Shown: piece after piece, positions 13,487-24,796 of the stretch
Layout: the number at the start of each line of letters is the position of its first letter
Position numbering within the stretch: the stretch's first letter is position 1
Origin: Brockia lithotrophica
GTDB taxonomy: Bacteria; Bacillota; Bacilli; Thermicanales; DSM-22653
Direction of reading: 5' to 3'
DNA length: 64,000 nt
NCBI RefSeq assembly: GCF_003633725.1
Contig: NZ_RBIJ01000002.1
Location: 183,539-247,538, forward strand
Position numbers and translations under genes: made by a program
The notes under the pieces: model-generated
Databases searched by the model: none
Seen by the model: only the letters and a program-made list of their open reading frames with translations
What the model was told of the DNA's origin: nothing

Positions 13487-15922
13487 TCAACCTACGGGCG
13501 CCTCTCGAATGACCACCACTTCGCCGTCCTTGATGTCGAGCACTACGCGGTCGCCCGCGTGGATCGTGCCCTTGAGGAGTTCCTCCGAAAGGCGGTCTTC
13601 TACGAGGCGTTGGAGCATGCGGCGAATGGGCCGGGCGCCGTACTGGGGATCGAAACCCACTTCGGCAACGTGCCGGATGAGGTCCTCGGTGACCGTCACT
13701 TCGATTCCCTGCTCCTTTACGCGGGCGGCGATCTCGTCGGCAAGGCGACGGACGATCGCTTCGATGTGCTCCTTCTCCAGCGGGTGGAAGACGATGATCT
13801 CGTCGATGCGGTTCAAGAACTCGGGACGGAAGGTACGCCGAAGCTCTTCGAGCACCCGAGATTTCATCGTCTCGTAGTCGATGCGGTCCTGCTGGGCCGT
13901 AAAGCCGAGGCGCGTACCGCGCTGGATGAGTTCTTGGCCGACGTTGGAGGTCATGATGATCACGGTGTTCTTGAAGTCCACCGTCCGTCCCTTGCCGTCT
14001 GTAAGGCGCCCGTCGTCGAGGACCTGAAGGAGGATGTTGAAGACTTCGGGGTGCGCCTTTTCGATCTCGTCGAGGAGGATTACGGAGTACGGCTTCCGCC
14101 GCACGCGCTCGGTCAACTGTCCGCCTTCTTCGTATCCGACATAGCCCGGAGGTGCGCCAATGAGGCGGGACGTCGTGTGCCGCTCCATGTACTCGGACAT
14201 GTCCACCCGAATGAGGGCGTCTTCGTCTCCGAAGAGGGCTTCGGCCAACGCACGGGCGAGTTCGGTCTTCCCTACGCCCGTGGGTCCGAGGAAGATGAAC
14301 GAACCGATGGGGCGCTTGGGGTCCTTAAGCCCCGCAAATGCACGGCGGATCGCCCGCGCCACCGCCTCGACCGCCTCGTCCTGCCCGATCACGCGGCGGT
14401 GAAGGACTTCTTCGAGGCGGAGGAGGCGTTCCCGTTCGTCCTCCTGCAGCTGCCGCACGGGGATCCCCGTCCAGCTGGAGACGATCTGGGCGATGTGCTC
14501 GGCGGTCACCTCGGCATCCGTCCGCCCTTGCTTCTCGCGCCAGGCGGCCCGCTCCCGCTCGAGCTTTTCTTTGATCTTCTGCTCGCGATCCCGAAGGGCG
14601 GCCGCCTTTTCGAATTCCTGGCTCTGCACCGCCGCGTCCTTTTCCTTGCGGATCTCCTCGAGTTCCTGCTCGAGCTTCTTGATCTGCGGGGGAACCATGT
14701 AGGAATCGAGACGCACGCGGCTTGCCGCCTCGTCGATGAGGTCGATCGCCTTATCCGGGAGAAAACGGTCGGTAATGTACCGGTGCGAGAGTTTCACCGC
14801 CGCCTCGATCGCCTCGTCCGTGATCTTAACGCGGTGGTGCGCTTCGTACCGATCGCGCAGACCCTTGAGAATTTCGATCGTGTCCTCGGGGGAAGGCTCG
14901 TCTACGAGGATCGGCGTAAAGCGACGTTCAAGGGCCGGGTCCTTTTCGATGTACTTCCGGTACTCGTCCAAGGTCGTCGCGCCGATGACCTGGATTTCTC
15001 CACGGGCCAGGGCGGGCTTCAGGATGTTCGACGCATCGATCGCCCCCTCGGCTCCCCCGGCTCCAATGAGCGTGTGCAACTCGTCGATGAAGAGAATCAC
15101 GTTCCCCGCCTGCCGGATTTCGTCGAGGATCTTCTTCAGCCGATCCTCAAACTCGCCGCGGTACTTCGTACCGGCTACGACGGTCGCCATATCCAGGTTC
15201 ATCACGCGCTTGTCGCGGAGGATTTCCGGGACCTCGCCGGCGACGATGCGTTGGGCAAGCCCTTCCACGATGGCCGTCTTCCCCACCCCGGGTTCTCCGA
15301 TGAGCACGGGGTTGTTTTTCGTCCGACGAGAGAGGATTTGAATTACGCGCTCGATTTCCTTGTCCCGCCCAATCACCGGATCGAGCTCGCCTTCCCGGGC
15401 GAGGGCGGTGAGGTCGCGCGCGAGGGCGTCCAACGTCGGCGTAGAAGAGCCCTTTTGGGCGGGTTGGCCGGAGGACTGGGCGAATTCCGTCGTCCCGAGG
15501 AGTTGAAGCACCTGCTGGCGCGCCTTCGTGAGGCTCACGCCCAAGTTCGCAAGGACGCGGGCAGCTACCCCTTCTCCTTCGCGGATGAGCCCGAGGAGGA
15601 TGTGCTCCGTGCCTACGTAGGTGTGGCCGAGCTTCCGCGCCTCGTCAAAGGCGAGCTCAATGACCTTTTTCGCACGCGGCGTGTACGTCGTGCTCGTCGG
15701 TCGCTCCGTTCCGCGGCCTACGAGTCCCTCCACCTCTTCGCGGATTTGTTCCAGGGAAAGCCCCATGCTTTTGAGCACGCGGGCAGCGATTCCTTCCCCC
15801 TCGCGGATGAGCCCGAGGAGGATGTGCTCCGTGCCTATGGACGAGTGCCCCAGCCGGATGGCCTCATCTTGCGCAAGGGCGAGAACGCGCTGCGCCCGCT
15901 CGGTAAACCGGCCAAACATCAT
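13487..15922 (-). CDS. clpC: ATP-dependent Clp protease ATPase subunit ClpC
   Basis: The 811-aa AAA+ unfoldase feeds substrates, including arginine-phosphorylated proteins, to ClpP. In order it has two N-terminal Clp repeats ([21 protein letters not shown] and its second copy), the first ATPase module ([13 protein letters not shown]), a UVR-like middle domain (about 410-470), the second ATPase module ([13 protein letters not shown]) and the C-terminal domain. The double ATG at 15922 gives the standard [11 protein letters not shown] start behind GGGAGGTGG; the frame is open much further upstream but that part is antisense-like noise. It follows mcsB by 158 bases and is the last gene of the ctsR operon. 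ClpP is not in the window. Confidence 0.97.
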   Translation of the reverse strand: MMFGRFTERAQRVLALAQDEAIRLGHSSIGTEHILLGLIREGEGIAARVLKSMGLSLEQIREEVEGLVGRGTERPTSTTYTPRAKKVIELAFDEARKLGHTYVGTEHILLGLIREGEGVAARVLANLGVSLTKARQQVLQLLGTTEFAQSSGQPAQKGSSTPTLDALARDLTALAREGELDPVIGRDKEIERVIQILSRRTKNNPVLIGEPGVGKTAIVEGLAQRIVAGEVPEILRDKRVMNLDMATVVAGTKYRGEFEDRLKKILDEIRQAGNVILFIDELHTLIGAGGAEGAIDASNILKPALARGEIQVIGATTLDEYRKYIEKDPALERRFTPILVDEPSPEDTIEILKGLRDRYEAHHRVKITDEAIEAAVKLSHRYITDRFLPDKAIDLIDEAASRVRLDSYMVPPQIKKLEQELEEIRKEKDAAVQSQEFEKAAALRDREQKIKEKLERERAAWREKQGRTDAEVTAEHIAQIVSSWTGIPVRQLQEDERERLLRLEEVLHRRVIGQDEAVEAVARAIRRAFAGLKDPKRPIGSFIFLGPTGVGKTELARALAEALFGDEDALIRVDMSEYMERHTTSRLIGAPPGYVGYEEGGQLTERVRRKPYSVILLDEIEKAHPEVFNILLQVLDDGRLTDGKGRTVDFKNTVIIMTSNVGQELIQRGTRLGFTAQQDRIDYETMKSRVLEELRRTFRPEFLNRIDEIIVFHPLEKEHIEAIVRRLADEIAARVKEQGIEVTVTEDLIRHVAEVGFDPQYGARPIRRMLQRLVEDRLSEELLKGTIHAGDRVVLDIKDGEVVVIREAPVG

Positions 15923-16080
15923 GGAATCCACCTCCCGGAAAATTTCTACGCGGCATTTCAGATCTCGAACCGATCCACACGGTAGGATGAGGAAATGCTT
16001 TACAACGGGGAAGGACGTGCAAAGCACTGGCCGCCTCCTCTGCGTATCCTTTTCGCCGGAGGCGGGAGAAATTCCCGCTC

Positions 16081-17184
16081 CTAACCGCGGGCCATCGCTT
16101 CTTTGAGATGGCGGCGGATGAGCACGGCCCGTCGCTCGTCTCGTTCTGCAGGCCCCAAGCTTTCGCCGAAGGTGTACTGCAGGAAATTGGGGCGGATCAT
16201 CACCCAAAGTTCGCGCAGCGCGCGGGAGGGGATGCCTTGCACGAGCCCGAGGTGTACGCCGAGGAGGACGTCGGATATGCGCTCCATCGCCTCGCGCGTG
16301 CTGATGCGCCTGGCGGAGGTGAGGATCCCGTAACTCCGGTAGATCCGGTCTTCCAGGGCAACGCGGTCCTCGCGAAGAAGGACGTCCCGCGCACGACGCT
16401 CCTGTTCGATGACCTGACGGGCGATGCCGAGGAGGTTTTCCAAAAGCTCGCCTTCGCTCAAGCCCAGGGTCACCTGGTTGGACACTTGGTAGAGGTTTCC
16501 CTCCGCCTCCGTCCCTTCCCCGTAAATCCCGCGCACGACGAGGCCGACCTTTTGTACGGCCTCCACGACCTGACCCAAGGTGCGCGTGAGCGCGAGGGCG
16601 GGAAGGTGAAGCATCACGGATGCCCGCATCCCCGTCCCTACGTTGGTTGGACAGGCGGTGAGAAAACCGTACCGCGGATCGAAGGCGATGTCGAGGTGTG
16701 CGGCCAAAAGGTCGTCCACGTGGTCCGCCTCGCGGTAGGCCTCCTGCAGGGCAAGTCCTGCCGCAAACGTCTGAAGGCGGAGGTGATCTTCTTCGTTCAC
16801 CATGAGGCTTACCGCCTCGTCTTGGCGGACGATCACGGCTCCCGCGGGATTTTCCGCCAAAAGCGGGCTTATGAGGTGCTTTTCCACGAGAATCCCACGG
16901 GCAAAGGGGGGGATCTCCCCCATGCGGATTCGCACGTATTGCGCCGCATCGGGAAAGGCCGCTAGGGCGGATTCCACGCGGGTGAGTACCGCCTGGGCGT
17001 CGCGGGGCCGCATGGCCGTCGGAAAGGGGAATTCCCGAAGGTTCCGCGCGAGACGCACGCGGCTGGAGACGGCCACATCTCCTTCCGGCCCCTCTTCCCG
17101 AAGAGCGGCGCCGAGCGGGGTGCGGAGGAATCGGTCTACCTCGCCGTCCAGAGGGGCAAAGGAGCGCGCGCGTTCTTCTGCCAT
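16081..17184 (-). CDS. mcsB: Protein-arginine kinase McsB
   Basis: The 367-aa protein belongs to the phosphagen-kinase fold family and phosphorylates arginines on proteins, marking them for ClpC-ClpP and inactivating CtsR. Typical stretches include [16 protein letters not shown] (about 40-55), the [10 protein letters not shown] motif, and [20 protein letters not shown] (about 204-223), which contains the conserved Cys and ATP-binding residues. The N-terminus runs about ten residues longer than usual. AAAGGAGG upstream of ATG 17184 is strong. It follows mcsA, its activator, by 14 bases. Confidence 0.96.
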   Translation of the reverse strand: MAEERARSFAPLDGEVDRFLRTPLGAALREEGPEGDVAVSSRVRLARNLREFPFPTAMRPRDAQAVLTRVESALAAFPDAAQYVRIRMGEIPPFARGILVEKHLISPLLAENPAGAVIVRQDEAVSLMVNEEDHLRLQTFAAGLALQEAYREADHVDDLLAAHLDIAFDPRYGFLTACPTNVGTGMRASVMLHLPALALTRTLGQVVEAVQKVGLVVRGIYGEGTEAEGNLYQVSNQVTLGLSEGELLENLLGIARQVIEQERRARDVLLREDRVALEDRIYRSYGILTSARRISTREAMERISDVLLGVHLGLVQGIPSRALRELWVMIRPNFLQYTFGESLGPAERDERRAVLIRRHLKEAMARG

Positions 17185-17198
17185 GCCATCCGCCTCCT

Positions 17199-17774
17199 TT
17201 AGCCTGCTCGGCCGCCGAGTTCGTTTTCGAGGGCGCGAATTTCGTCGCGAATGCGCGCCGCTTCCTCGTACGCCTCCTCTTCGACCTTGCGCCGAAGCTC
17301 CGCGCGAAGTTCTTCGAGCCTTTTTTTGAGGTGAGAGGAAGGGTCGCGGGCGGGCGATTTTCCCCGATGCTCACTCGCCCCGTGGATGCGGCGAAAGAGC
17401 GGCGCAAGCCGCGGACGGAAGGCCTCGTAGCATTCGCTGCAGCCGAACTTCCCCTTTTCCCGGAATTCCCGCCACGTCATCCCGCACTTCGGACAACGGA
17501 GGTCGTCGTCGCGTTCCCGCGGAGAACCTTCCTTTCCTCCGAACGACCCGAAAAAGCTTTGCAGCAGTTCCGGAAGCGGGAAAAACGTCGAAGAAAACGG
17601 CTGCAAACCCTCCACGAAGGGCTTAAACTCCTCCGGGAAGGGCGGGGGGAGTTCTCCAAGCTCCCGAAGCTCCCGCGCGCACTCTTCACACAGGTGAAGT
17701 TCCACCTTCTGGTCGCCGACCACCTTGGTGATGTGGACCGTCGCCGGGCGTTTCTTGCAGCGCTCACAGAGCAT
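17199..17774 (-). CDS. mcsA: Protein-arginine kinase activator McsA
   Basis: The 191-aa protein stimulates McsB. It has two treble-clef zinc modules (MLCERCKK ... LCEECARE at the N-terminus and [13 protein letters not shown] ... CSECYEAF in the middle, eight cysteines in all) and a C-terminal UVR motif (about 150-185). ATG 17774 overlaps the end of ctsR by 11 bases, which suggests translational coupling within the operon. Confidence 0.95.
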   Translation of the reverse strand: MLCERCKKRPATVHITKVVGDQKVELHLCEECARELRELGELPPPFPEEFKPFVEGLQPFSSTFFPLPELLQSFFGSFGGKEGSPRERDDDLRCPKCGMTWREFREKGKFGCSECYEAFRPRLAPLFRRIHGASEHRGKSPARDPSSHLKKRLEELRAELRRKVEEEAYEEAARIRDEIRALENELGGRAG

Positions 17775-18261
17775 CCCCGTTCCCCCTTTCCGCCGCACGC
17801 AGGGAAAGAACCTCCAAAAGGCGGCGTAGGATCCTCCCGCGCAGGAGGTCCCGCTCTTCTGCCCGGCCGCCGAGAACCTCGGGAGCGAGGAGGGCGCCAA
17901 GGAGCTCCCCTTCGCCCTGCGAGAGAACCCCTTCCTGCACGAGAAAGTCCAAGAGTCCTCGCGCCTCGCGGTACGAGAACTTCGTACCTTCCGTCGCTAC
18001 GCGTTCGACGAATTCTCGCCACGTTTCGGGGAGGGCGACGCGGGCGATGCGCAAAAACCCCGTCATCCCCCGTCGGCTTTCGACCACGTATCCGTGGTTT
18101 AGAGTGAAGCGCGTGGAAATCACGTAGTTGATTTGGGAAGGGGCGACGCGGAAGGTCTCCGCAAGTTCCGACCTTCGGACGACGACTGTGCCGGTCGGGC
18201 TTTCGTCGAGGAGGCGCTTGAGGTACGCTTCGATGGTATCGGCAAGCGACGCCACCCTCAT
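17764..18261 (-). CDS. ctsR: Class III heat-shock repressor CtsR
   Basis: The 165-aa repressor binds tandem heptad operators in front of clp genes and is released on heat stress. It shows the N-terminal winged-helix region (SLADTIEAYLKRLL, then VVRRSELAETFRVAPSQINYVISTRFT) with the glycine-containing wing GYVVESRRGMTGFLRI, and a C-terminal domain that contacts McsB. ATG 18261 was chosen because GGAGGGG lies about six bases upstream; a GTG two codons earlier is too close to that site. It is the first gene of the ctsR-mcsA-mcsB-clpC operon and has a matching operator over its promoter, so it should be autoregulated. Confidence 0.95.
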   Translation of the reverse strand: MRVASLADTIEAYLKRLLDESPTGTVVVRRSELAETFRVAPSQINYVISTRFTLNHGYVVESRRGMTGFLRIARVALPETWREFVERVATEGTKFSYREARGLLDFLVQEGVLSQGEGELLGALLAPEVLGGRAEERDLLRGRILRRLLEVLSLRAAERGNGDAL

Positions 18262-18349
18262 CTCCACCCCCTCCGCCTCGACACTTTACACCTCTAGCGT
18301 ACCCGGAACTTTGCACCGGGGAAATTCCGAAAGTGCGGAGGAAGTCTAA

Positions 18350-18366
18350 TCTGACCATCCCTGACG
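18350..18366 (-). promoter_or_regulatory. CtsR-box-like operator
   Basis: The minus strand reads CGTCAGG-GAT-GGTCAGA. The established CtsR box is a tandem GGTCAAA heptad with a 3-base NAN spacer; here the spacing and central A are right, and both half-sites keep GTCA. It lies just downstream of the -10 of the ctsR promoter, suited to repression. Confidence 0.6.
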
Positions 18367-18371
18367 TTTGA

Positions 18372-18401
18372 AGTATACCACATCTCCTCTATTCTTGGCA
18401 A
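18372..18401 (-). promoter_or_regulatory. Sigma-A promoter of the ctsR operon
   Basis: TTGCCA at 18401..18396, 18-base spacer, TATACT at 18377..18372. It begins inside the T run of the upstream terminator. Confidence 0.75.
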
Positions 18402-18432
18402 GAAAAGGGCGCCCCGAAGCTCGGGGCGCCCC
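18402..18432 (-). terminator. Rho-independent terminator after the HAD hydrolase gene
   Basis: GGGCGCCCCGA / TCGGGGCGCCC, 11-bp stem with a 3-base loop, followed by TTTTCT on the minus strand. Confidence 0.9.
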
Positions 18433-18475
18433 ACCACCTAAGCGGAAATTTATGCGGGAGAAGCCGCTCCCCCCG

Positions 18476-19150
18476 TCACACCGTTTTTCGCGCCAGGAGG
18501 ATGCGGACCGCTTCGGGAAAACTTTGGGCGTACGCATCCGCACCCCGGAGTTCTTCCCGGGACCCGTATCCGTACGTGCACGCGACGCGATACAGGCTGT
18601 GGGCGGTGCCCGCCTCAAGGTCGCTCACGCGGTCGCCTACGATGGCTCCCCCGGAAGACGAAAGCCCGTACTCGTCCACGATGCGGCCCACGAGCTCCTC
18701 CTTCCGGGCGGCGCGAAACGAAAAGGCGTCGTACACCCCGGCGAAATACGGCCGGAGGGAAAAACGCTCCAGGATCGCGCTTAGGTAGTTCGCCTCTCCG
18801 TTCGAAGCGATGAAGAGCGTCAATCCCGAAGCCGCAAGTTCGGAGATCCCCTCTACGACTCCGGGGTAGAGCCTCCCTTCGCCCGCCTTCAGAAGTTCGA
18901 GTTCTTTGCCGCGCATCGTCCGGTCGGCCCAGAGGGCGAGCTCCGGATCGTCGAACCCGAGAAGGGTGCTCCACATCTTTCGGTAGGTCATCCCGAGCGT
19001 CCGGCGTAGCTCTCCTTCCGACGGAAGGTCGACGTTCACGCCGCGCTCCCGCAGGGCTTGGAAGGTGTGGACGAAGGCGGGAAAGGCGACGCTCCAGGCG
19101 TCGAAAAGGGTCCCGTCCATGTCAAAGACGACGTAGCGCAATCCCTCCAC
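18476..19150 (-). CDS. HAD-superfamily phosphatase
   Basis: The 224-aa protein is a haloacid-dehalogenase-like hydrolase of the phosphoglycolate phosphatase type. Motif I is DMDGT (nucleophile Asp10, Asp12), motif II is the ASNGE serine near 116, the conserved lysine is Lys150, and motif IV is GDRVSD (Asp173, Asp177). A helical cap domain lies between residues 16 and 95. The substrate cannot be told from sequence. It lies at the end of a run lysS - GNAT - rhomboid - HAD, is followed by a strong terminator, and is not part of the usual Bacilli order here. GGGGAGGA precedes GTG 19150. Confidence 0.9.
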   Translation of the reverse strand: MEGLRYVVFDMDGTLFDAWSVAFPAFVHTFQALRERGVNVDLPSEGELRRTLGMTYRKMWSTLLGFDDPELALWADRTMRGKELELLKAGEGRLYPGVVEGISELAASGLTLFIASNGEANYLSAILERFSLRPYFAGVYDAFSFRAARKEELVGRIVDEYGLSSSGGAIVGDRVSDLEAGTAHSLYRVACTYGYGSREELRGADAYAQSFPEAVRILLARKTV

Positions 19151-19195
19151 GTTTTGTCCTCCCCTTCGCGACGCGAGGGCGCCGCATCCTCGTAC

Positions 19196-19798
19196 CTAGG
19201 AAAAGGGGTAGTACTTTCCCCCGTGGTACAAAGCACCGAAAAAGAAGCCGCCCAAAAAGCCGCCGACGTGGCCGAAAAAGCTGATCCCGGGGATAAAGCT
19301 CTGCACGAGGCCGAAAAGGAGGAGAAAGAGAACCACCTGCCGTGAAGCAGCGTCGATCCACATCGCCCGCTTCCAGATGTAGTAGAGGTAGAGACCGAGA
19401 AAGCCGTACACGATTCCCGATGCGCCGATGACGGGAGGCGAAGAGGTGACGAGGAGAAAAAGGGTCGTCGAGGCGTCCGCAGTGAGGAGGAAGAGGAGGT
19501 AGCCCGCCTTCCCCACGCGAGCTTCGATGGGCGGGGAAAGGAGGTAGAGGTAAAAGGCGTTGAAGAGCACGTGGAGGAAATCCGCATGGAGGAAGACGGC
19601 CGTTATGGGACGCCAAAATTGCCTGTGGACGAAGCGCGAAAGGTCGAAGGCGCCCCAAGCATACAGAGGACCCTCGAGCCCGAGGGGGATGAGCAGGCGC
19701 GACACCACGTATACCCCGAGGATGAGGGCCAAAAGCGCCGTCGTCAGCGGATAGGCCCGAACGAATCTCTCCGGAGATTCCGTACGCAAAAAGATCAC
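19196..19798 (-). CDS. Rhomboid-family intramembrane serine protease
   Basis: The 200-aa membrane protein has about six hydrophobic segments and the full rhomboid signature: catalytic Ser127 in GASGIVYG, catalytic His177 in GHVGGFLGG, and the oxyanion-side HADFLHVLFN motif (His76, Asn80). It would cleave membrane-protein substrates within or near the bilayer. The substrate is unknown. It lies between a GNAT acetyltransferase (79 bases upstream) and the HAD phosphatase (45 bases downstream). Confidence 0.92.
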   Translation of the reverse strand: MIFLRTESPERFVRAYPLTTALLALILGVYVVSRLLIPLGLEGPLYAWGAFDLSRFVHRQFWRPITAVFLHADFLHVLFNAFYLYLLSPPIEARVGKAGYLLFLLTADASTTLFLLVTSSPPVIGASGIVYGFLGLYLYYIWKRAMWIDAASRQVVLFLLLFGLVQSFIPGISFFGHVGGFLGGFFFGALYHGGKYYPFS

Positions 19799-19877
19799 GG
19801 GCGTCTACCCTCTCTTTCCCCACCTCACTGCGCCGCTATGGCGAAGCCGAGGCGGAAACCGTGTGCAATCCCGCGGC

Positions 19878-20429
19878 TCATACGCGATCGATCCTCGACG
19901 ACCACTCGCCCTCCAGGAGGCCGTACACGACGTGGTCCACGTACCGATCCCCCAGCCACTCCACTTCCCGAAGTACGCCCTCCTCGCGAAATCCCAGGCG
20001 TTCGGCGACGCGTCGGCTGCGCGTGTTTTCCACGGCTGCACGGATTTCGATTCGATGAAGGCGCATGTGACGAAAGGCGTAGTCCACAAGCACCCCCACC
20101 GCACGCGTCATGATCCCGCGTCCTTGAAAGGGAGGGGCTAGCCAGTAGCCCAACGACGTGTTGCGGTGCGTCCAATCGATCCGCTGCATGCCGAGAAAGC
20201 CGACGATCCGCCGGTCGTACAAGATCACCGTCTGATACCCCTCGCCGCGTTCCTCTTGGCGCAGAGCGGCCTCTATCATGGCGTACACGTCGCGCAGCGT
20301 CGTCGTGCGCACCCAAGGAAGAAAGAGGGCCAACGAGGCACGATGGGCGTCCAAAACGACGTACAGCTCTTCGGCGTCGTACCAGCGTATGGGGCGAAGG
20401 AGTACGTGCTCGTCCACGATCCACTCCAT
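19878..20429 (-). CDS. GNAT-family N-acetyltransferase (RimJ/RimL type)
   Basis: The 183-aa protein has the RimJ/L-type GNAT layout: LLRPIRWYDAEELY at the start, the SLGYWLAPPFQGRGIMTRAV acetyl-CoA-binding loop (QGRG, about 90-110), and the late NTRSRRVAERLGFREEG motif. It could acetylate a protein N-terminus, such as a ribosomal protein, or another amine; the target cannot be read. It begins 15 bases after lysS and is probably co-transcribed with it. Confidence 0.9.
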   Translation of the reverse strand: MEWIVDEHVLLRPIRWYDAEELYVVLDAHRASLALFLPWVRTTTLRDVYAMIEAALRQEERGEGYQTVILYDRRIVGFLGMQRIDWTHRNTSLGYWLAPPFQGRGIMTRAVGVLVDYAFRHMRLHRIEIRAAVENTRSRRVAERLGFREEGVLREVEWLGDRYVDHVVYGLLEGEWSSRIDRV

Positions 20430-20443
20430 GGAAGGCCCCTTCT

Positions 20444-22484
<2,041 letters not shown>

Positions 22485-22575
22485 GCTGCATTCCCCCTTT
22501 CCCCCTGCCCGCGAAAGGCGCGCACTAGACAGGGGGGTCCTGCGGACCTCTGTGTGTGCGTCGGCGTTACCGCCC

Positions 22576-22604
22576 ATTGTAGCCACGGGAACCCTCGTTG
22601 TCAA
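22576..22604 (-). promoter_or_regulatory. Sigma-A promoter of greA-lysS
   Basis: TTGACA at 22604..22599, exactly 17 bases, TACAAT at 22581..22576. It starts about ten bases after the dusB stop codon, so greA-lysS can be transcribed independently of dusB. The leader to the greA start is about 85 bases. Confidence 0.88.
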
Positions 22605-22613
22605 CGGCGTGCC

Positions 22614-23630
22614 CTACCCGACCGACCTATCCGAAAAGGCGCGGGTTTCCGCATGCGAAAGGGACGTTTCGCGAACGCGGGCGAATAACGCCTCGACCTC
22701 GGCGAGGCTTTGTACGCGAACCGCTTCTTCCCGAAGACGGGCGGCCTGCGGCAAACCCTTCAGGTACCAGGCGAGGTGACGCCGCATCTCGCGTACGGCT
22801 TGGGCCTCCCCTTTGAGCGCGACGAGGCGCGCGAGATGTTCGCGGGCGAGGGCGATTCGCTCTTCCGCGGTCGGTTCCGGAAGAAGTTCGCCGGTCTGAA
22901 GGTAGTGCACCGTGCGGTGGAGGATCCACGGGTTCCCCAGAGCCGCGCGCCCGATCATCACGGCATCCGCTCCCGTCTCCTCGAGCATCCGCTTTGCGTC
23001 TTCGGGGGATCGGACGTCCCCGTTTCCGATTACCGGAATGCTCACCGCCGCGCGAACGCGGCGAATCCAACTCCAATCGACATTTCCGGAATACCCTTGC
23101 GCCCGCGTGCGCGCGTGCACGGCCACCGCCGCGCCGCCCCCCGCCTCTACGGCAAGGGCCACCTCCACGGCGGTGATGGAGCGTTCGTCCCACCCCAAAC
23201 GGATCTTTGCCGTGACGGGAAGGCGCACGGCATCGGTCAAGGCGCGAAAGAGCGCCTCCACGCGCCGCGGCTCACGGAGCCACGCGGCACCCGCGAAGTT
23301 CTTCACGACCTTGGGCGCAGGACATCCGAGGTTGACGTCTATGATGTCGGCGTCCGTCTCCGCCTCTACGATGCGCGCCGCCTCGGCAAGAACGGAGATG
23401 TCGTTTCCGAAGATCTGCAGGGCGACCGGATGCTCGGCGGGGTCGAGGACGAGAAACTGCCGCGTCTGCGGGTTTCGCCGAACGATCCCGTCGGCGGAAA
23501 CCATCTCCGTGTAAATGAGGGAGGCACCGAGGCGACGGGCGAGCACGCGAAAGGCGACGTTCGTTACACCCGCCATGGGAGCGAGAACTACGGGGGTATC
23601 CAGCGTGAGGTGCGCCAGCTTCCAAGCCAT
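22614..23630 (-). CDS. dusB: tRNA-dihydrouridine synthase DusB
   Basis: The 338-aa flavoenzyme reduces uridines in tRNA to dihydrouridine. It has the TIM-barrel FMN-binding start (VVLAPMAGVTNVAFR, 14-28), the catalytic-cysteine motif VNLGCPAPKV (Cys103), HARTRAQGYSG and the GNGDV and GADAVMIGRAALGNPW phosphate-binding stretches, then a C-terminal helical domain. ATG 23630 has GGGAGGG upstream. It follows folK by 50 bases, the usual order in Bacilli. Confidence 0.95.
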   Translation of the reverse strand: MAWKLAHLTLDTPVVLAPMAGVTNVAFRVLARRLGASLIYTEMVSADGIVRRNPQTRQFLVLDPAEHPVALQIFGNDISVLAEAARIVEAETDADIIDVNLGCPAPKVVKNFAGAAWLREPRRVEALFRALTDAVRLPVTAKIRLGWDERSITAVEVALAVEAGGGAAVAVHARTRAQGYSGNVDWSWIRRVRAAVSIPVIGNGDVRSPEDAKRMLEETGADAVMIGRAALGNPWILHRTVHYLQTGELLPEPTAEERIALAREHLARLVALKGEAQAVREMRRHLAWYLKGLPQAARLREEAVRVQSLAEVEALFARVRETSLSHAETRAFSDRSVG

Positions 23631-23680
23631 GGAAATCCCTCCCGAGCGCGAAGCGCGTACGCGGGGGCGAACGGCAGAGG

Positions 23681-24223
23681 TCAATTTCCGCGAAGAAGGT
23701 CGGCCAAGCGGAGGAGGTCCTCCGCGGAAAACCACCGGCGAATCCCGCCTCGGTCGACCTCGCGCAGCCTCTCCCAAAACGACAATGCCGTCTCCCCCGA
23801 GAGCGGATCCCGAACATCGGGCGACACGTCGAGGAGGGGACGAAGGACGAAAGGACGCTCCCACATCCGCGGATGGGGGAGGACGAGACGAGAAGAACGC
23901 CAGACGACGTCGCCGTAGAGGAGGAGGTCGGCGTCGAGAGGCCTGGGGAGGAACTTCCCCTTTTCCGCGGGATCGCGTCCGAGTGCGCCTTCGATCCGCT
24001 CGAGACGCTCGAGCACTTCTTCCGGGGCTAGATCCCCGGCGTCCGCGTGAAGGACGGCGTTGAGGTACGGGGGCTGCGGGCCTTCCACGCCCCAAGGCTC
24101 CGTCTCGTACACGGAAGAAATCCCAAGGAGAACAAACTCCTCCCGTAAGGCGTTCACGGCGTAGGCAAGGTTCCGAATCCGCACGCCGAGGTTGGAACCG
24201 AGCGCAATCCACAGATGCGCCAT
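23681..24223 (-). CDS. folK: 2-amino-4-hydroxy-6-hydroxymethyldihydropteridine pyrophosphokinase
   Basis: The 180-aa enzyme transfers pyrophosphate from ATP to hydroxymethyl-dihydropterin in folate synthesis. ALGSNLG near the start, VYETEPWGVEGPQPPYLNAV, and RPLDADLLLYGD plus LPHPRMWERPFVLRPL (substrate- and metal-binding) are intact. ATG 24223 was chosen over a GTG at 24235 because of the AGGTGGGG spacing. It is the third gene of the folP-folB-folK group. Confidence 0.93.
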   Translation of the reverse strand: MAHLWIALGSNLGVRIRNLAYAVNALREEFVLLGISSVYETEPWGVEGPQPPYLNAVLHADAGDLAPEEVLERLERIEGALGRDPAEKGKFLPRPLDADLLLYGDVVWRSSRLVLPHPRMWERPFVLRPLLDVSPDVRDPLSGETALSFWERLREVDRGGIRRWFSAEDLLRLADLLRGN

Positions 24224-24293
24224 CGCCGTCCCCACCTTTCACGCCGACGTCCCGACAACGCGGGGCCGACTAACCCTTCCCCGCGGATACCGC

Positions 24294-24791
24294 CTATGAC
24301 CGCCCCAACGGTTCGGAAGGAACTATTTCGTCGCCAGAAGGGGCCACCGGAAGCGCGGACGCGGCGGAATCCGCAAGCTCAGAGGCGAAGTCTTGACGCG
24401 TGCGGACGATACGCACCCCTACAGATTCCATCGCCCCCGGGATCGGCGGACTCAACTTCTCCAACACGACGACAAGCCCCTCCACCTTCGGGAATCGGCG
24501 AAGGACGGAAAGGGCGATGGTGTCGGCGATCTTTTCGAGCAGGCGTGCCTGCGTGCGCTCCACGACTTCGGCGATCACCGCGTACACCTCGCCGTAATCC
24601 AGGGTGTCCCGCAGGCGATCGCTCTTTCCGGCCTCGCGCAGGGAGAGAAAGAGTTCAACGTCCACGCGAAACCGTTGGCCGAGCACCCGCTCTTCGGAAC
24701 GCACGCCGTGGTGGGCGTAAAAGAGGAGGCCGCGAAGGAGGATGGCGTCGCCTTCCCCCGGGCCCGAGAACCGATCCAGACGACCGTCCAT
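24294..24791 (-). CDS. folB: Dihydroneopterin aldolase
   Basis: The 165-aa enzyme cleaves dihydroneopterin in folate synthesis. The core has the FYAHHGVRSEERVLGQRFRVDVEL start, LDYGEVYAVI, and the late LEKLSPPIPGAMESVGV motif. A C-terminal tail of about 35 residues rich in Ala, Ser and Pro goes beyond the usual 120-aa length. ATG 24791 starts five bases after the folP stop and has GAGGTG upstream, so coupling to folP is likely. Confidence 0.9.
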   Translation of the reverse strand: MDGRLDRFSGPGEGDAILLRGLLFYAHHGVRSEERVLGQRFRVDVELFLSLREAGKSDRLRDTLDYGEVYAVIAEVVERTQARLLEKIADTIALSVLRRFPKVEGLVVVLEKLSPPIPGAMESVGVRIVRTRQDFASELADSAASALPVAPSGDEIVPSEPLGRS

Positions 24792-24796
24792 CTCGA

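Noticed and set aside
13472..15985. Very long open frame on the plus strand opposite clpC, and similar ones opposite mfd (38937-40937), metG (55105-57411) and other genes
   Set aside because: They lie antisense to well-conserved genes, have low-complexity or Arg/Val/Glu-biased sequence, and match no family. High GC content leaves antisense frames open.
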